A stretch of 64,000 nt of DNA, from the NCBI GenBank assembly GCA_030019255.1, contig JASEFK010000009.1, positions 53,880 to 117,879 of the forward strand, given 5' to 3'. The stretch is from Actinomycetota bacterium. Its GTDB lineage: Bacteria > Actinomycetota > Geothermincolia > Geothermincolales > RBG-13-55-18. Below are positions 34,136 to 42,978 of this stretch, in pieces (the stretch's first letter is position 1; each line of letters opens with the position of its first letter). The position numbers were made by a program, and so were the translations under genes. The notes below the pieces were generated by a model, which was not told the origin of the DNA, did not search any database, and saw only the letters and a program-made list of their open reading frames with translations.

Positions 34136-34657
34136 TCACCCCCGGTGGAACCCGGGGAGCGGGCCTTTTCCTTCCGGCTGCCGGTCCGTCGACCCATAAC
34201 CGGGTAATCCGGCGTTCATATCTACGAAATCGACCGCTTTATCCCGCTTTCTCCTTATTAATCGGCAGGACGTGCGATCCCTTGACGGGAAGAGCGCTTG
34301 CCCTTTACCGGGCCCGGTGATTTTCCAGGTCCCGGCGAGCTCCATGTCCTCCACCGGCCCGAAGCCTTTTAGAACGTACTCCGCGGCGCGCAGGCCGTAA
34401 TGGACCCTTCGGAAACTGGGAGAACCTTCCAGCTCGGCGCGGAACAGGGTTTCCCGGACCAGTTCCGGATTGGCGCAGCCCAGGGGTCCCATGGGGAAGA
34501 GGAAGTCTCCCCGGCGATAGACGTAAGCGGTGCCCCCGGGATGGGGAGCGGAATCCACCACCAGCACCCGAAGGCCCTCCCGGGCCAGGCGCAGGGCGGT
34601 GGTCAGGCCGCCCGGTCAGGCTCCCACCGTGATGACGCCCCAGTGCCCTTCTCTCAT
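34136..34657 (-). pseudogene. FAD-dependent oxidoreductase (phytoene desaturase-like), remnant
   Basis: The ATG at 34657 overlaps the amidohydrolase stop (ATGA), as in an operon. The protein begins GHWGVITVGA, then TGA (34616-34618, codon 14) in place of the second Gly codon of the GxGxxG FAD motif, then PGGLTTALRLAREG, VLVVDSAPHPGGTAYVYRRG and FLFPMGPLG. After ~110 recognisable residues similarity stops and an unrelated tail runs to 34136, while relatives are ~450-500 long. A nonsense mutation plus a large 3' deletion is the simplest reading. Confidence 0.7.
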
Positions 34658-36270
34658 CCGCCCTTTTCCTCCAAGGGGGAGGAGACCCCTTTGGACGGGC
34701 CTCCGTCCCCCCCGAGCTCGAAACGATGGGCGCTGTAGACCAGCTTTCCCTCCTTGAACACGGCGACCGGCGTCAGCAGGCTTAACGGATCCTGGAGAGG
34801 GTTTACCGCCACCAGCACCACGTCGGCCAGCTTGCCCGGGTCCAGGCTCCCCAGCTCCTCCTCCATGCCCAGAATGCGGGCGTTGTTGATGGTGGCGGCG
34901 CGGAGGGCGTCCATGGGTTCCATCCCCGCTTCCTGCAGGAGATAGATCTCCAGGCCTACCAGGGCCGGGGAGGACTGAGGGATGCCCCCGTCGTTGCCGC
35001 AACCTATGAGCGCCCCGGATCGGTAAAGGAGCATGAGGTTCTCCCTCCCCTTGACCAGGGCCTCGGTGAAAATGGCGGGATCCAGGGTGTACATGAGGTG
35101 GCGTCGCTCCACGAAGGAGGGATCGCGGTAGTGCTTCTCGAAACGCAGCATGGCCCGGTAGACGCCGGTTTCGGCTATGGCGGGATACCAGGCCCTCACG
35201 AACTCCAGACGGTGGGCCAGGAAGCGCCGTACCATGGGATCGTCCAGGAAGGGGTCTCCTTTGCTGTATCCGCTGAGGGCCCACCCCACGGTCACCGTGG
35301 GGACCACGTACATACCCCGGGAGACGAAGGTCTCCACCTCCTCCTCGGTGAGGTAGTCGTCGGAGGGCAGGTGTTCCAGGCCGTCCAGCCCGATCTCCAC
35401 GGCCCTCCGGAACCCGCGCCGGAAGCGGTGGTGGGCGGAGACCTTGAGGCCCGCCGCATGGGCCTGCTCCAACACCGCGGCCAACGAGGCGTCATCCAGG
35501 GTGGGGAGGGTTTTCTGTCCCACGAAGAGGGCCCGGTCGTCCATGGCCGTCTTAATGAAGCAGCACCCTAGCTCGTGATTGCGCTTCACCGCATCGGCCG
35601 CCGCACCGGGGGTCTCCACCAGGAAGACGGGATCTCCCCAGCGGCGGGCCAGGAACGGCGGCAGGGGCTTCATGTAGTCGGAAGGGTATCCTCCCGGGGC
35701 GGTGATGAAGGAACCGGCGTAGAGGACCCGGGGCCCGAGGAGTTCACCTCTCTCGATTCTCTCCTTAAAACGGAGGAGCAGCATGGGGAAGGTTCCCGCG
35801 TCCCGGATGGTGGTCACTCCGTGGGCTACACATTCCTCGAAGTTGCGCTCTGCCTGCCGTGAAATGGCGGCCAGGAAGTCGGGTCGCATGTCAAGGGCCA
35901 TGGGGAGAAGGATGTGGCAGTGGGCGTTGATCAGGCCGGGCAGGGCGTAGAGCCCCGGGACGTCGACCACCCTGTCCGCCTGCCGGGAGGCGGCCTTTGC
36001 GGCGCTGAGTATCTCCTGGACGCGTCCCTCCCGGATGAGCAGCCCCCGCTGGTGCAGCACCTGTCCCCTTATCACGTCTATGATCTCCAGGCCGCGAAGG
36101 AGCACGCTTTGGCCCGGAAGCGGGGTCCACACCACGGGGTCCCGCGGCGCGCTGCGCGTGGCCCTTTCCCGCAGCAGGGACTCACCCAGCGCGGCCGCCG
36201 CCGATAAAAGGAGGTTCCGTAACACGGTGCTCGCTTTCCTCAACTTTATCACCGCCTTTAACCCTTCCAC
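34654..36270 (-). CDS. Amidohydrolase family protein
   Basis: A metal-dependent amidohydrolase of up to 538 residues. PGLINAHCHI holds the first two metal His, GVTTIRDAGTFP follows, a Lys in CFIKTAMDD may be the bridging residue, KVSAHHRF and GLEHL carry His ligands, and ALIGCGNDGG supplies the Asp. The C-terminal NNARILGMEEELGSLDPGKLADVVL is the usual composite-barrel return. Imidazolonepropionase/prolidase-like members cleave cyclic amides; substrate unknown. The start (GTG 36270) is weakly supported, and TTG 36243 is an alternative. It is translationally coupled to the FAD-oxidoreductase remnant. Confidence 0.85.
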   Translation of the reverse strand: MEGLKAVIKLRKASTVLRNLLLSAAAALGESLLRERATRSAPRDPVVWTPLPGQSVLLRGLEIIDVIRGQVLHQRGLLIREGRVQEILSAAKAASRQADRVVDVPGLYALPGLINAHCHILLPMALDMRPDFLAAISRQAERNFEECVAHGVTTIRDAGTFPMLLLRFKERIERGELLGPRVLYAGSFITAPGGYPSDYMKPLPPFLARRWGDPVFLVETPGAAADAVKRNHELGCCFIKTAMDDRALFVGQKTLPTLDDASLAAVLEQAHAAGLKVSAHHRFRRGFRRAVEIGLDGLEHLPSDDYLTEEEVETFVSRGMYVVPTVTVGWALSGYSKGDPFLDDPMVRRFLAHRLEFVRAWYPAIAETGVYRAMLRFEKHYRDPSFVERRHLMYTLDPAIFTEALVKGRENLMLLYRSGALIGCGNDGGIPQSSPALVGLEIYLLQEAGMEPMDALRAATINNARILGMEEELGSLDPGKLADVVLVAVNPLQDPLSLLTPVAVFKEGKLVYSAHRFELGGDGGPSKGVSSPLEEKGG

Positions 36271-36745
36271 CGCCAGTGACTTTCACCCGAAGCCGCGATT
36301 TCCCGTGCTTCAATGTTAGCATCGAGACAACCGTTTCAGGGACACGGGCGGACCGGTAATTTTACTCGGCCAATGGCACGTCCCCGCCGCGGACCATCCT
36401 TCAACCTCCCTGGACCGTTCCCTTCGGCCCGTTTTCACCCGCCGCCCGGGATTGGTGACCCGCATGTGCGGCCGATCCTGGAGGAAGGAGAAAAGGGGGT
36501 GCGAAAATGAAGCTGCGGCCTCCGACGGTTCCCCGGCGCACAGGGGGGTTCGATTATGGCCATGGGGTATACTGGAAAAGGTTGGAGCGGTATGTGGTCA
36601 GCCGGTTGGCGACGTATTCGAATTAAAGGAATAAGAAATACCTCGGATGGTGAAAAGTCTTACCCCTCCGGCATCGAAGGCGGACCAGGTTCCGGCATGA
36701 TAAGCCGGGCTTCGGTTCTCCCGGTGGCTTTGGGAGGTCCGAACC
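36271..36745. other. Intergenic region between the amidohydrolase and plsC genes
   Basis: 475 bases. Contains a possible 39-codon reading frame (36507-36626, separate entry) and a TATACT (36577 region) that could be a -10. Otherwise nothing recognised. Confidence 0.4.
36507..36626 (+). CDS. Possible 39-residue small protein
   Basis: ATG 36507 is preceded by GGAGGAAGGAG and GGGGGTG. The predicted peptide is basic and aromatic (FDYGHGVYWKRLERYVVSRL). I do not recognise it, and no homologue can be checked here. It may be only leader sequence of plsC. Confidence 0.22.
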   Translation: MKLRPPTVPRRTGGFDYGHGVYWKRLERYVVSRLATYSN

Positions 36746-37555
36746 ATGTGGTGGCGGTACATAATTTTCAGGGTGCCCTTCGCCCTGGTGGCCAGGTCGC
36801 CGAAATATAACCTGAAGGTTTCCGGCGTGGAGAACGTGCCCAAATATGGGCCCTTCATCGTGGTTTCCAACCACCAGAGCAACGTGGACATCATTGCCAT
36901 CGCCCTGGCCCTCAAGCCGGCGCTGGTGCACCGACACCTCTGGCCCTGGGCCAAGAAGGAAATAGAAACGGGAACGGAGGGCTTCCTGGGAAAGATGCTC
37001 TGGAAGGTCTTCGGGGTCATCCCCATCGACCGTACCGGGGGGGACAACTCAGAGGCCATACGGCTCAGCCTCAGGTACCTGCGGCGGGGGGAGCTGGTCC
37101 TCGTCTTCCCCGAGGGAACCCGGAGCAGGCCGGGGGAAGTAAAGCCCTTCCAGTTCGGGGTGGCCAACCTGGCCCGCGCCGCTCCGGCGCCCATCCTCCC
37201 GGTGGCCGTTTACCGGCGGGAGGAGGACGGGGGGGTGCAGGTAAACATAGGGAAGTTGTTTACCCTCCCGCCCAAGCGTAGGATGTACGAGGTCCTGGAG
37301 GAACTGGGGGAGAAGGCCGAGGGCCGTTTCATCCAGCAGGTGGAGACCCTGCGCCAGTGGGCGGACACCGTTCCTCGGGACCGCAAGGGCATGAAGCTTA
37401 TCGCCCGCATGATCCACATCGTCACCGATTTCGTGTCCCGCAAGGACATACCCTTCGACGTCTTCTTCCGGCTGGCGGAGGAGGAGGACAACGAGTTCAT
37501 CCGCGACCGGGTGATGGAACTGCTCCCCCCGGGATGGAAAAAGGTGAGGGCCTAA
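36746..37555 (+). CDS. plsC: 1-acyl-sn-glycerol-3-phosphate acyltransferase (PlsC family)
   Basis: A 269-residue phospholipid acyltransferase. The HX4D motif is SNHQSNVD (~42-49) and the substrate motif FPEGTRSRPG; IPIDRTGGD lies between them, and LPVAVYR is the fourth block. The protein transfers an acyl chain to lysophosphatidate at the membrane. A C-terminal extension of ~90 residues (LPPKRRMYEVLEELGEKAEGRFIQQ) beyond the domain is longer than usual, and its role is unclear. GGGAGGTCCGAACC precedes the ATG. Confidence 0.88.
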   Translation: MWWRYIIFRVPFALVARSPKYNLKVSGVENVPKYGPFIVVSNHQSNVDIIAIALALKPALVHRHLWPWAKKEIETGTEGFLGKMLWKVFGVIPIDRTGGDNSEAIRLSLRYLRRGELVLVFPEGTRSRPGEVKPFQFGVANLARAAPAPILPVAVYRREEDGGVQVNIGKLFTLPPKRRMYEVLEELGEKAEGRFIQQVETLRQWADTVPRDRKGMKLIARMIHIVTDFVSRKDIPFDVFFRLAEEEDNEFIRDRVMELLPPGWKKVRA

Positions 37556-37845
37556 GCGCGGCGGGTGGGGAGGTGGTCGCCGTCCGTTTCCGGCCCTGGT
37601 CGGCCGAGGGTTCGTCATCCGCATCGGGAAAAGGATTGCCGGAGCCCGGTGGTCATGGTCGAAGGCGGCGGAAGCGGAAGGGTCGCTCCGCGGCCGGCGA
37701 TGGAGTCACACGCGTATGGAGGAAGGCGAGGGCCTGAACCCCGGCAGGGGAAAGGCCGGGGATAAAGAATTAATAAGTAAAGGTGAACCGGAGGGCGGCA
37801 ATAGGGAAGGGGCGGAAATTCCGGATCTTGCGGAGGGAGGTTGTA

Positions 37846-38910
37846 ATGGAAGGGAAGAAGTGGGCCTGTTCGCACTGCGGCCTTCCCCGGGGGATAGGGA
37901 AGGGCAACGTCTGGCATAAGAACGGGGTAATCACGGCCAGCCAGCCCCCGCACATCAGGGGGACCCTCTACGATGTGGAGGAGCTCAACAACCTCTTTCC
38001 CGCAATATCGCGGCGCATAGGCTTCGACATCACCCGGCTGGTCATCGAGGGGAAGCGCAGGGACGGGGTTCGCTACACCCGCTCCCTCATGGAAAACCTG
38101 CGCCGGGCGGGCATGGAACCTGCGGCCATGGACATCTTCCGCATGATCTCCCGTTTCTGTGCCTACTGGGGGTTGGGCATCGCCGAGATACTGGAATATC
38201 GGGAGGGTGAGGCCCTGTCCATACGGACCCCAGACTACTACAGTGATCCCATGGCCCGGGGGGACTGGGCAGGAGTCTTCGAGGCGGCGGCCGGAAGGAG
38301 GGGAGACCCGCGCTGGAGGGATGAATCCACCAGAGAGATCATCGATGTCCTGGCTGTGGAGGGGGAACCCGAGCTCGAGGAGCGCATCGAGCAGGAGGTG
38401 GAGCTGGGCATCCCCTTCGTGGAGGAAGGCGACCTGGAGTACCGTCATTGCCCCGAGTGCGGCATACCTTTGGCCGTGTCCGAGCAGTTCGAGTGGAACC
38501 CGGAGATATCCCTCATCCGGGAGCGCATCAGCGGCAGGCGCTTCATCCTCCATAACACCAACGGCATCGTGGCCGTGGTCCGCGTCCTGGAGGAGGAGCT
38601 GGGGGAGGAGATAGGGCAGATCATCGCGGAGATAAGCCGCGATTACGCCCGGCAATATTACGGGGAGATAAGGGATCGCACCTCCCTGGAGGCCGAGCTC
38701 CTGAAGTTCCCGCTGCGCAGCTGGGGAAGGGCGACTACCCTCAAGAGGGAGGGGAACGTCATTCACATAAGGATCTTCAACCCCTATTCGGGCCCCATCG
38801 TTTCCGGGAGGGTGTGGGGGCTCCTGGAGACCTTCGAAAACCGGGACCTCGTCCTCGAGGGGCGGGAGGAAGGCGAGGGCTACGTGGACATACTCCTGAA
38901 GCGGGCCTGA
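37846..38910 (+). CDS. Uncharacterised protein with two zinc-ribbon-like Cys pairs
   Basis: 354 residues; not recognised. It opens with KKWACSHCGLPRGIGKGNVWHKNGVI, a CxxC knuckle, and has a second pair RHCPECGIPLAVSEQ about residue 205. Between them is a helical region (YDVEELNNLFPAISRRIGFDITRLVIEGKRRD, IFRMISRFCAYWGLGIAEIL), and after it a domain ending RSWGRATTLKREGNVIHIRIFNPYSGPIVSGRVWGLLE. The latter part recalls V4R-type ligand-sensing domains, but only loosely. ATG 37846 follows GGAGGGAGG. It stands alone between plsC and cysK. Confidence 0.7.
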   Translation: MEGKKWACSHCGLPRGIGKGNVWHKNGVITASQPPHIRGTLYDVEELNNLFPAISRRIGFDITRLVIEGKRRDGVRYTRSLMENLRRAGMEPAAMDIFRMISRFCAYWGLGIAEILEYREGEALSIRTPDYYSDPMARGDWAGVFEAAAGRRGDPRWRDESTREIIDVLAVEGEPELEERIEQEVELGIPFVEEGDLEYRHCPECGIPLAVSEQFEWNPEISLIRERISGRRFILHNTNGIVAVVRVLEEELGEEIGQIIAEISRDYARQYYGEIRDRTSLEAELLKFPLRSWGRATTLKREGNVIHIRIFNPYSGPIVSGRVWGLLETFENRDLVLEGREEGEGYVDILLKRA

Positions 38911-39107
38911 ACCTTTCCCACCCCTACGGTTAAGTACGCCAAAGGGCCACGATGTGCCCCATCGCCCTGAGTGGCAGTGCCTTGTCCGGTTAGTATGTCC
39001 GGGAAGACGGCACCCGAAATTGCCCCTTGAAAAACGGATTGTAATATAATAGATTATCAAAACGATAGTATTTATAGTCTTAAACTTATGCGACCTCGGG
39101 AGGAAAG

Positions 39108-40046
39108 ATGGCCAGGCTGTACGCGGACATCACCCAGACCATCGGGAACACGCCGCTGGTGAGGTTGAACCGGGTGACGGAGGGCATCGAGGCGGAGGTG
39201 TACGCCAAGCTGGAGTCCTTTAACCCCCTCTCCAGCGTCAAGGATCGCATCGGGGTGAGCATGATCGAGGACGCCGAGCGCAAGGGCCTTTTGAAAAAGG
39301 ACAGCGTTATCGTGGAGCCCACCAGCGGGAACACGGGCATCGCCCTGGCCTTCGTGTGCGCCGCAAGGGGGTACCGGCTAATACTCACCATGCCCGAGAC
39401 CATGAGCCTGGAGCGGAGGAAGCTCCTCGAGGTCCTGGGTGCCGAACTCGTTCTCACCCCGGGTACTGAGGGCATGAGGGGGGCGGTGGCCAAGGCTGAG
39501 GAGCTGGTGCGCTCCACGCCGGGAGCCATCATGCTCCAGCAGTTCGAGAACCCCGCCAACCCGGCCATTCACCGCTGCACCACCGCCCGGGAGATATGGG
39601 AGGACACCGATGGCCGGGTAGACATCCTGGTAAGCGGGGTGGGAACCGGAGGAACTCTCACCGGGGTGGCGGAAGTGATCAAGGAGCGTAAGCCGGAGTT
39701 CTATGTGGTGGCTGTGGAGCCGGACGCCTCCCCGGTTCTCTCCGGGGGCCAGCCGGGACCGCACAAGATACAGGGAATAGGAGCGGGATTCGTTCCCGGG
39801 GTATTGAAGGTGGAGCTCATAGACGAGATCGTGAGGGTGAAGGACGAGGATGCCGGGGTCATGGCCCGGAGGTTGGCCCGGGAGGAGGGGATCCTGGTAG
39901 GCATCTCCTCGGGGGCCGCGGCCTGGGCGGCCCTGGAAGTGGCCCGGAGGCCGGAAAATCGGGGAAAGTTCCTGGTGGTGATCCTGCCCGATACCGGGGA
40001 ACGCTACCTTTCCACCTGGCTCTTCGAATCTACGGTTTCCCCTTGA
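39108..40046 (+). CDS. cysK: Cysteine synthase A
   Basis: A 312-residue PLP enzyme that makes cysteine from O-acetylserine and sulfide. PLP Lys45 is in [11 protein letters not shown]; the substrate loop is [28 protein letters not shown] binds the PLP phosphate; [11 protein letters not shown] is a family motif. GGGAGGAAAG precedes the ATG. The 70 bases upstream are A/T-rich with several possible -10 elements (TATAAT at 39045-39050). First of a same-direction sulfur group with cysteine desulfurase and an Rrf2 regulator, which may control it. Confidence 0.95.
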   Translation: MARLYADITQTIGNTPLVRLNRVTEGIEAEVYAKLESFNPLSSVKDRIGVSMIEDAERKGLLKKDSVIVEPTSGNTGIALAFVCAARGYRLILTMPETMSLERRKLLEVLGAELVLTPGTEGMRGAVAKAEELVRSTPGAIMLQQFENPANPAIHRCTTAREIWEDTDGRVDILVSGVGTGGTLTGVAEVIKERKPEFYVVAVEPDASPVLSGGQPGPHKIQGIGAGFVPGVLKVELIDEIVRVKDEDAGVMARRLAREEGILVGISSGAAAWAALEVARRPENRGKFLVVILPDTGERYLSTWLFESTVSP

Positions 40047-40162
40047 CCAGGACTCCCTCGAGCGGGCGGGAACGGGATAAAGCGCCCGGCTGGCAACGGC
40101 CTTAGGAAGGACCCGGCGTGTGTGAAGCGATCCTTTTCCGGCACAAGGCAAGGAGGGTATCG

Positions 40163-41338
40163 ATGAGAAGAACCGTTTACCTGGATCACGCGGCCACCAC
40201 CCCCATCCGGGAGGAGGCGCTGCAGGCCATGGCGGATACCTACCGGCACGCCTTCGGGAATTCCTCCAGCGTGCATCTTTACGGCCAGGCGGCGCGCAAG
40301 GCGCTGGAGGATGCCAGGGAGGAATTCGCCTCCTGCATTGGAGCCCGGCCGGAGGAGATCGTCTTCACCGCGGGGGGAACGGAAAGCGACAACCTGGCCA
40401 TAAGGGGGGTGGCCCTGGCAGCGAGGGAGGTCGGCAATCACATCATCACCTCCGCCGTGGAACACCATGCCGTGCTGCATTGTTGCCAGGAACTGGAAAA
40501 AGAGGGATTCGAGGTTACTTACCTTCCCGTCGACGCCCGGGGCCTCATCGACTTGGATCTCCTCCGGGCATCCATCCGCGAGGAGACCATCCTCATCAGC
40601 GTCATGACCGCCAACAACGAAACGGGCACCCTGCAGCCCATCAGCGAGGTGGCGCGCCTGGCCCGGGAGAGGGGAATCCTCCTGCATACCGATGCCGTGC
40701 AGGCGGCGGGCAAAATGAGGCTGGACGTGGACGAGCTCGGCGCGGACCTGGTCTCCTTTTCCGGGCACAAGTTCTACGGGCCCAAGGGAGTGGGGGCGCT
40801 GTTCATCCGCGAGGGCACCCCCATCCGGCCCATCATGCAAGGAGGCCATCACGAGAGGGGGTTGCGCCCCGGGACGGTGAACGTGCCCGGCATCGCGGGC
40901 ATGGCCAGGGCCCTCTCGGCGACGCTGGCGGAGCTGGAGGAGACCACCGCACGCCTTCGGAAGCTTACGGAGATGCTGGCCGCGGGGATAATGGAGAGAA
41001 TACCGGGCGTGTACCGCAACGGGAGCGCGGAGGACTCGTTACCCAACGTGCTCAACCTGAGTTTCGAGGGCGCGGACGGTGAATCCCTGCTCCTCGGGTT
41101 GGACGTGGAAGGGGTTGCCGTGTCCACCGGTTCCGCATGTACCTCGGGGTCGGTGGAGCCCTCCCACGTGCTTCTGGCCATGGGCGTGCCACCTCATCTT
41201 GCCCAGTGTAGTTTGCGCTTTTCGCTGGGCCGGGAGAACACCGAGGAGGATGTCGCTTACGTGCTGGATGTTCTGCCGGGTATCGTGGAGAGGATAAGAA
41301 GGGTTTCCGGCCGGTACCGCCTGCTCAAGTACCGGTGA
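40163..41338 (+). CDS. Cysteine desulfurase (NifS/IscS family)
   Basis: A 391-residue PLP enzyme that removes sulfur from cysteine for Fe-S clusters and tRNA thiolation. PLP Lys203 is in SFSGHKFYGPKG, the sulfur-carrying Cys326 in STGSACTSGSVEPSHVL, and the N-terminus YLDHAATTPI is typical. ATG 40163 follows AAGGAGGGTATCG. With the Rrf2 gene 7 bases downstream and mnmA further on, it is the likely sulfur donor for both Fe-S assembly and tRNA 2-thiolation. No IscU scaffold gene is in the window. Confidence 0.94.
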   Translation: MRRTVYLDHAATTPIREEALQAMADTYRHAFGNSSSVHLYGQAARKALEDAREEFASCIGARPEEIVFTAGGTESDNLAIRGVALAAREVGNHIITSAVEHHAVLHCCQELEKEGFEVTYLPVDARGLIDLDLLRASIREETILISVMTANNETGTLQPISEVARLARERGILLHTDAVQAAGKMRLDVDELGADLVSFSGHKFYGPKGVGALFIREGTPIRPIMQGGHHERGLRPGTVNVPGIAGMARALSATLAELEETTARLRKLTEMLAAGIMERIPGVYRNGSAEDSLPNVLNLSFEGADGESLLLGLDVEGVAVSTGSACTSGSVEPSHVLLAMGVPPHLAQCSLRFSLGRENTEEDVAYVLDVLPGIVERIRRVSGRYRLLKYR

Positions 41339-41345
41339 GGGAGGT

Positions 41346-41798
41346 ATGGCCATGCGCATGCCCACCAAGGCGCGCTACGGGTTGAGGGCCATGCTCGACC
41401 TGGCCATGCACGGAGGGCACGAACACCCCGTCCTCTTGCGGGACGTGGCCTCGAGGCAGATGCTCTCGGAACGCTACCTGGGCCAGGTCTTCATCCTCCT
41501 GCGGCACGCCGGCTTGGTGCGCAGCGCTCGCGGAGCGAAAGGGGGTTTCATGCTCTCCAGGCCTCCGGAGAGCATAGACCTCCTGGAGATCGTGGAGGCC
41601 TGCATAGGGGACTTGAGCATGGTGGAGTGCGTGAGGAGCAGGGATTTCTGTGCCCGGGTGGACGATTGCGCCGCCCGGCTGGTCTGGGAGGAGGTAACCA
41701 GGTCGATGCGGGAGGTGCTTGCCGGCAAGTCCCTCGCCGACCTGGTGGGCATGCAGAGGCGGATGGAGGAGGGGTCGACGGTGATGTATTACATATGA
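41346..41798 (+). CDS. Rrf2 family transcriptional regulator (IscR/CymR-like)
   Basis: A 150-residue Rrf2 winged-helix regulator: RMPTKARYGLRAMLDLAM, HPVLLRDVASRQMLSERYLGQVFILLRHAGLVRSARGAKGGFML. Cys95, Cys102 and Cys108 (CVRSRDFC...C) lie where IscR binds its [2Fe-2S] cluster, so it may sense Fe-S status; CymR-type members sense cysteine instead. GGGAGGT precedes the ATG. It starts 7 bases after the cysteine desulfurase stop, so they are co-transcribed and probably autoregulated. Confidence 0.9.
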   Translation: MAMRMPTKARYGLRAMLDLAMHGGHEHPVLLRDVASRQMLSERYLGQVFILLRHAGLVRSARGAKGGFMLSRPPESIDLLEIVEACIGDLSMVECVRSRDFCARVDDCAARLVWEEVTRSMREVLAGKSLADLVGMQRRMEEGSTVMYYI

Positions 41799-41948
41799 TC
41801 CGTCGCATCCCTTGAAACCGGGTACGACACGGGGATACGGGCATGGAAAAAAGCGGGATAAAACTTGAAGGAAATGGCCCAAGGAGGCGGGCCCGGGCGA
41901 TGAGACTCGGACTGAAAAGGGACTGTCGGGAATGGAGATGATCCGAAG

Positions 41949-42899
41949 ATGAAGAAGTACCACGTCGAGGAGGAATTCCTGCTCCCCGAGGAAGTCCTGG
42001 TGGAGCGGATCCTCGCCTTGAAGGAAAAGCGGAACGCGGTGATCCTGGCCCACAATTACCAGCGTCCGGAAATACAGGACCTGGGGGATTTCGTGGGCGA
42101 CTCCCTGGGGTTGGCGCGTCAGGCGGCGCGCACGGATGCGGAAGTCATCATCTTCTGCGGCGTGCATTTCATGGCCGAGACGGCCTCCATCCTCTGCCCG
42201 GACAGGGTGGTGGTCCTTCCCGATCTCGACGCCGGCTGTCCCATGGCGGACATGGCCGCCGCCCGGGACCTGAAGAGGTTCCGGGAGGAGCACCCGGAAG
42301 TGGTGGTGGTTTCCTACGTGAATACCACGGCGGCGGTGAAAGCCTTGAGCGATTATTGCTGTACCTCCTCCAACGCGGTGGAGGTGGTGCGCCGCGTGGA
42401 AGGCGACGAGATACTTTTTCTTCCCGACCGCAACCTGGCCGCCTACGTGGCGGAACGGGTGCCGGAAAAGAGGATCATCCCCTGGAACGGTTACTGCCAC
42501 GTGCACCAGGGCATTCGGAGGGAGCACATCCTGAGGGCCAGGGAGCTTCACCCCGGGGCGGAAATCATCGCCCACCCCGAGTGCACGAAAGAAGTGCTGG
42601 AGCTCGCGGATCACATACGCAGCACCTCGGGGATGGTGGAGGCGGCGCGGGAGTCCGAGGCCCGGGAATTCATCGTGGCCACGGAGAGCGGAATGCTTCA
42701 TCCGCTACGGAAGGCCTTGCCTCACAAGCGGTTCCACCCGCCGATGGTGGAACCCCTGTGCCCGAACATGAAGTTGACCACCCTTTCCAAGGTCCTGCGT
42801 TCCCTGGAGACCCTGCGTCCGCGGGTAAGGGTCCCCGAGGCGGTGCGCGTACGGGCTTTGCGCGCGGTGGAGAGGATGCTGGTCCCTGAGACCGCGTAG
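41949..42899 (+). CDS. nadA: Quinolinate synthase
   Basis: A 316-residue [4Fe-4S] enzyme condensing iminoaspartate with dihydroxyacetone phosphate in NAD synthesis. Conserved blocks: AVILAHNYQRPEIQDLGDFVGDSLGLA, IIFCGVHFMAETA, DAGCPMADM, YVNTTAAVKALSDYCCTSSNA, FLPDRNLA, HPECTKEVLE and ATESGMLHPL. Three of these Cys carry the cluster. nadB and nadC are not in the window. It follows the Fe-S/sulfur genes in the same direction, which suits its need for a cluster. Confidence 0.95.
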   Translation: MKKYHVEEEFLLPEEVLVERILALKEKRNAVILAHNYQRPEIQDLGDFVGDSLGLARQAARTDAEVIIFCGVHFMAETASILCPDRVVVLPDLDAGCPMADMAAARDLKRFREEHPEVVVVSYVNTTAAVKALSDYCCTSSNAVEVVRRVEGDEILFLPDRNLAAYVAERVPEKRIIPWNGYCHVHQGIRREHILRARELHPGAEIIAHPECTKEVLELADHIRSTSGMVEAARESEAREFIVATESGMLHPLRKALPHKRFHPPMVEPLCPNMKLTTLSKVLRSLETLRPRVRVPEAVRVRALRAVERMLVPETA

Positions 42900-42978
42900 A
42901 AAAGCCGTACATGCGGTACTTATCACTCCGCGCACGGACGAGGCCTGGTGTATTTTCCGTGACTGGAGGTCGGAGGAG

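Noticed and set aside
34616..34618. TGA in the FAD-oxidoreductase remnant as selenocysteine
   Set aside because: It replaces a structural Gly in the nucleotide-binding motif, and the gene is truncated anyway.
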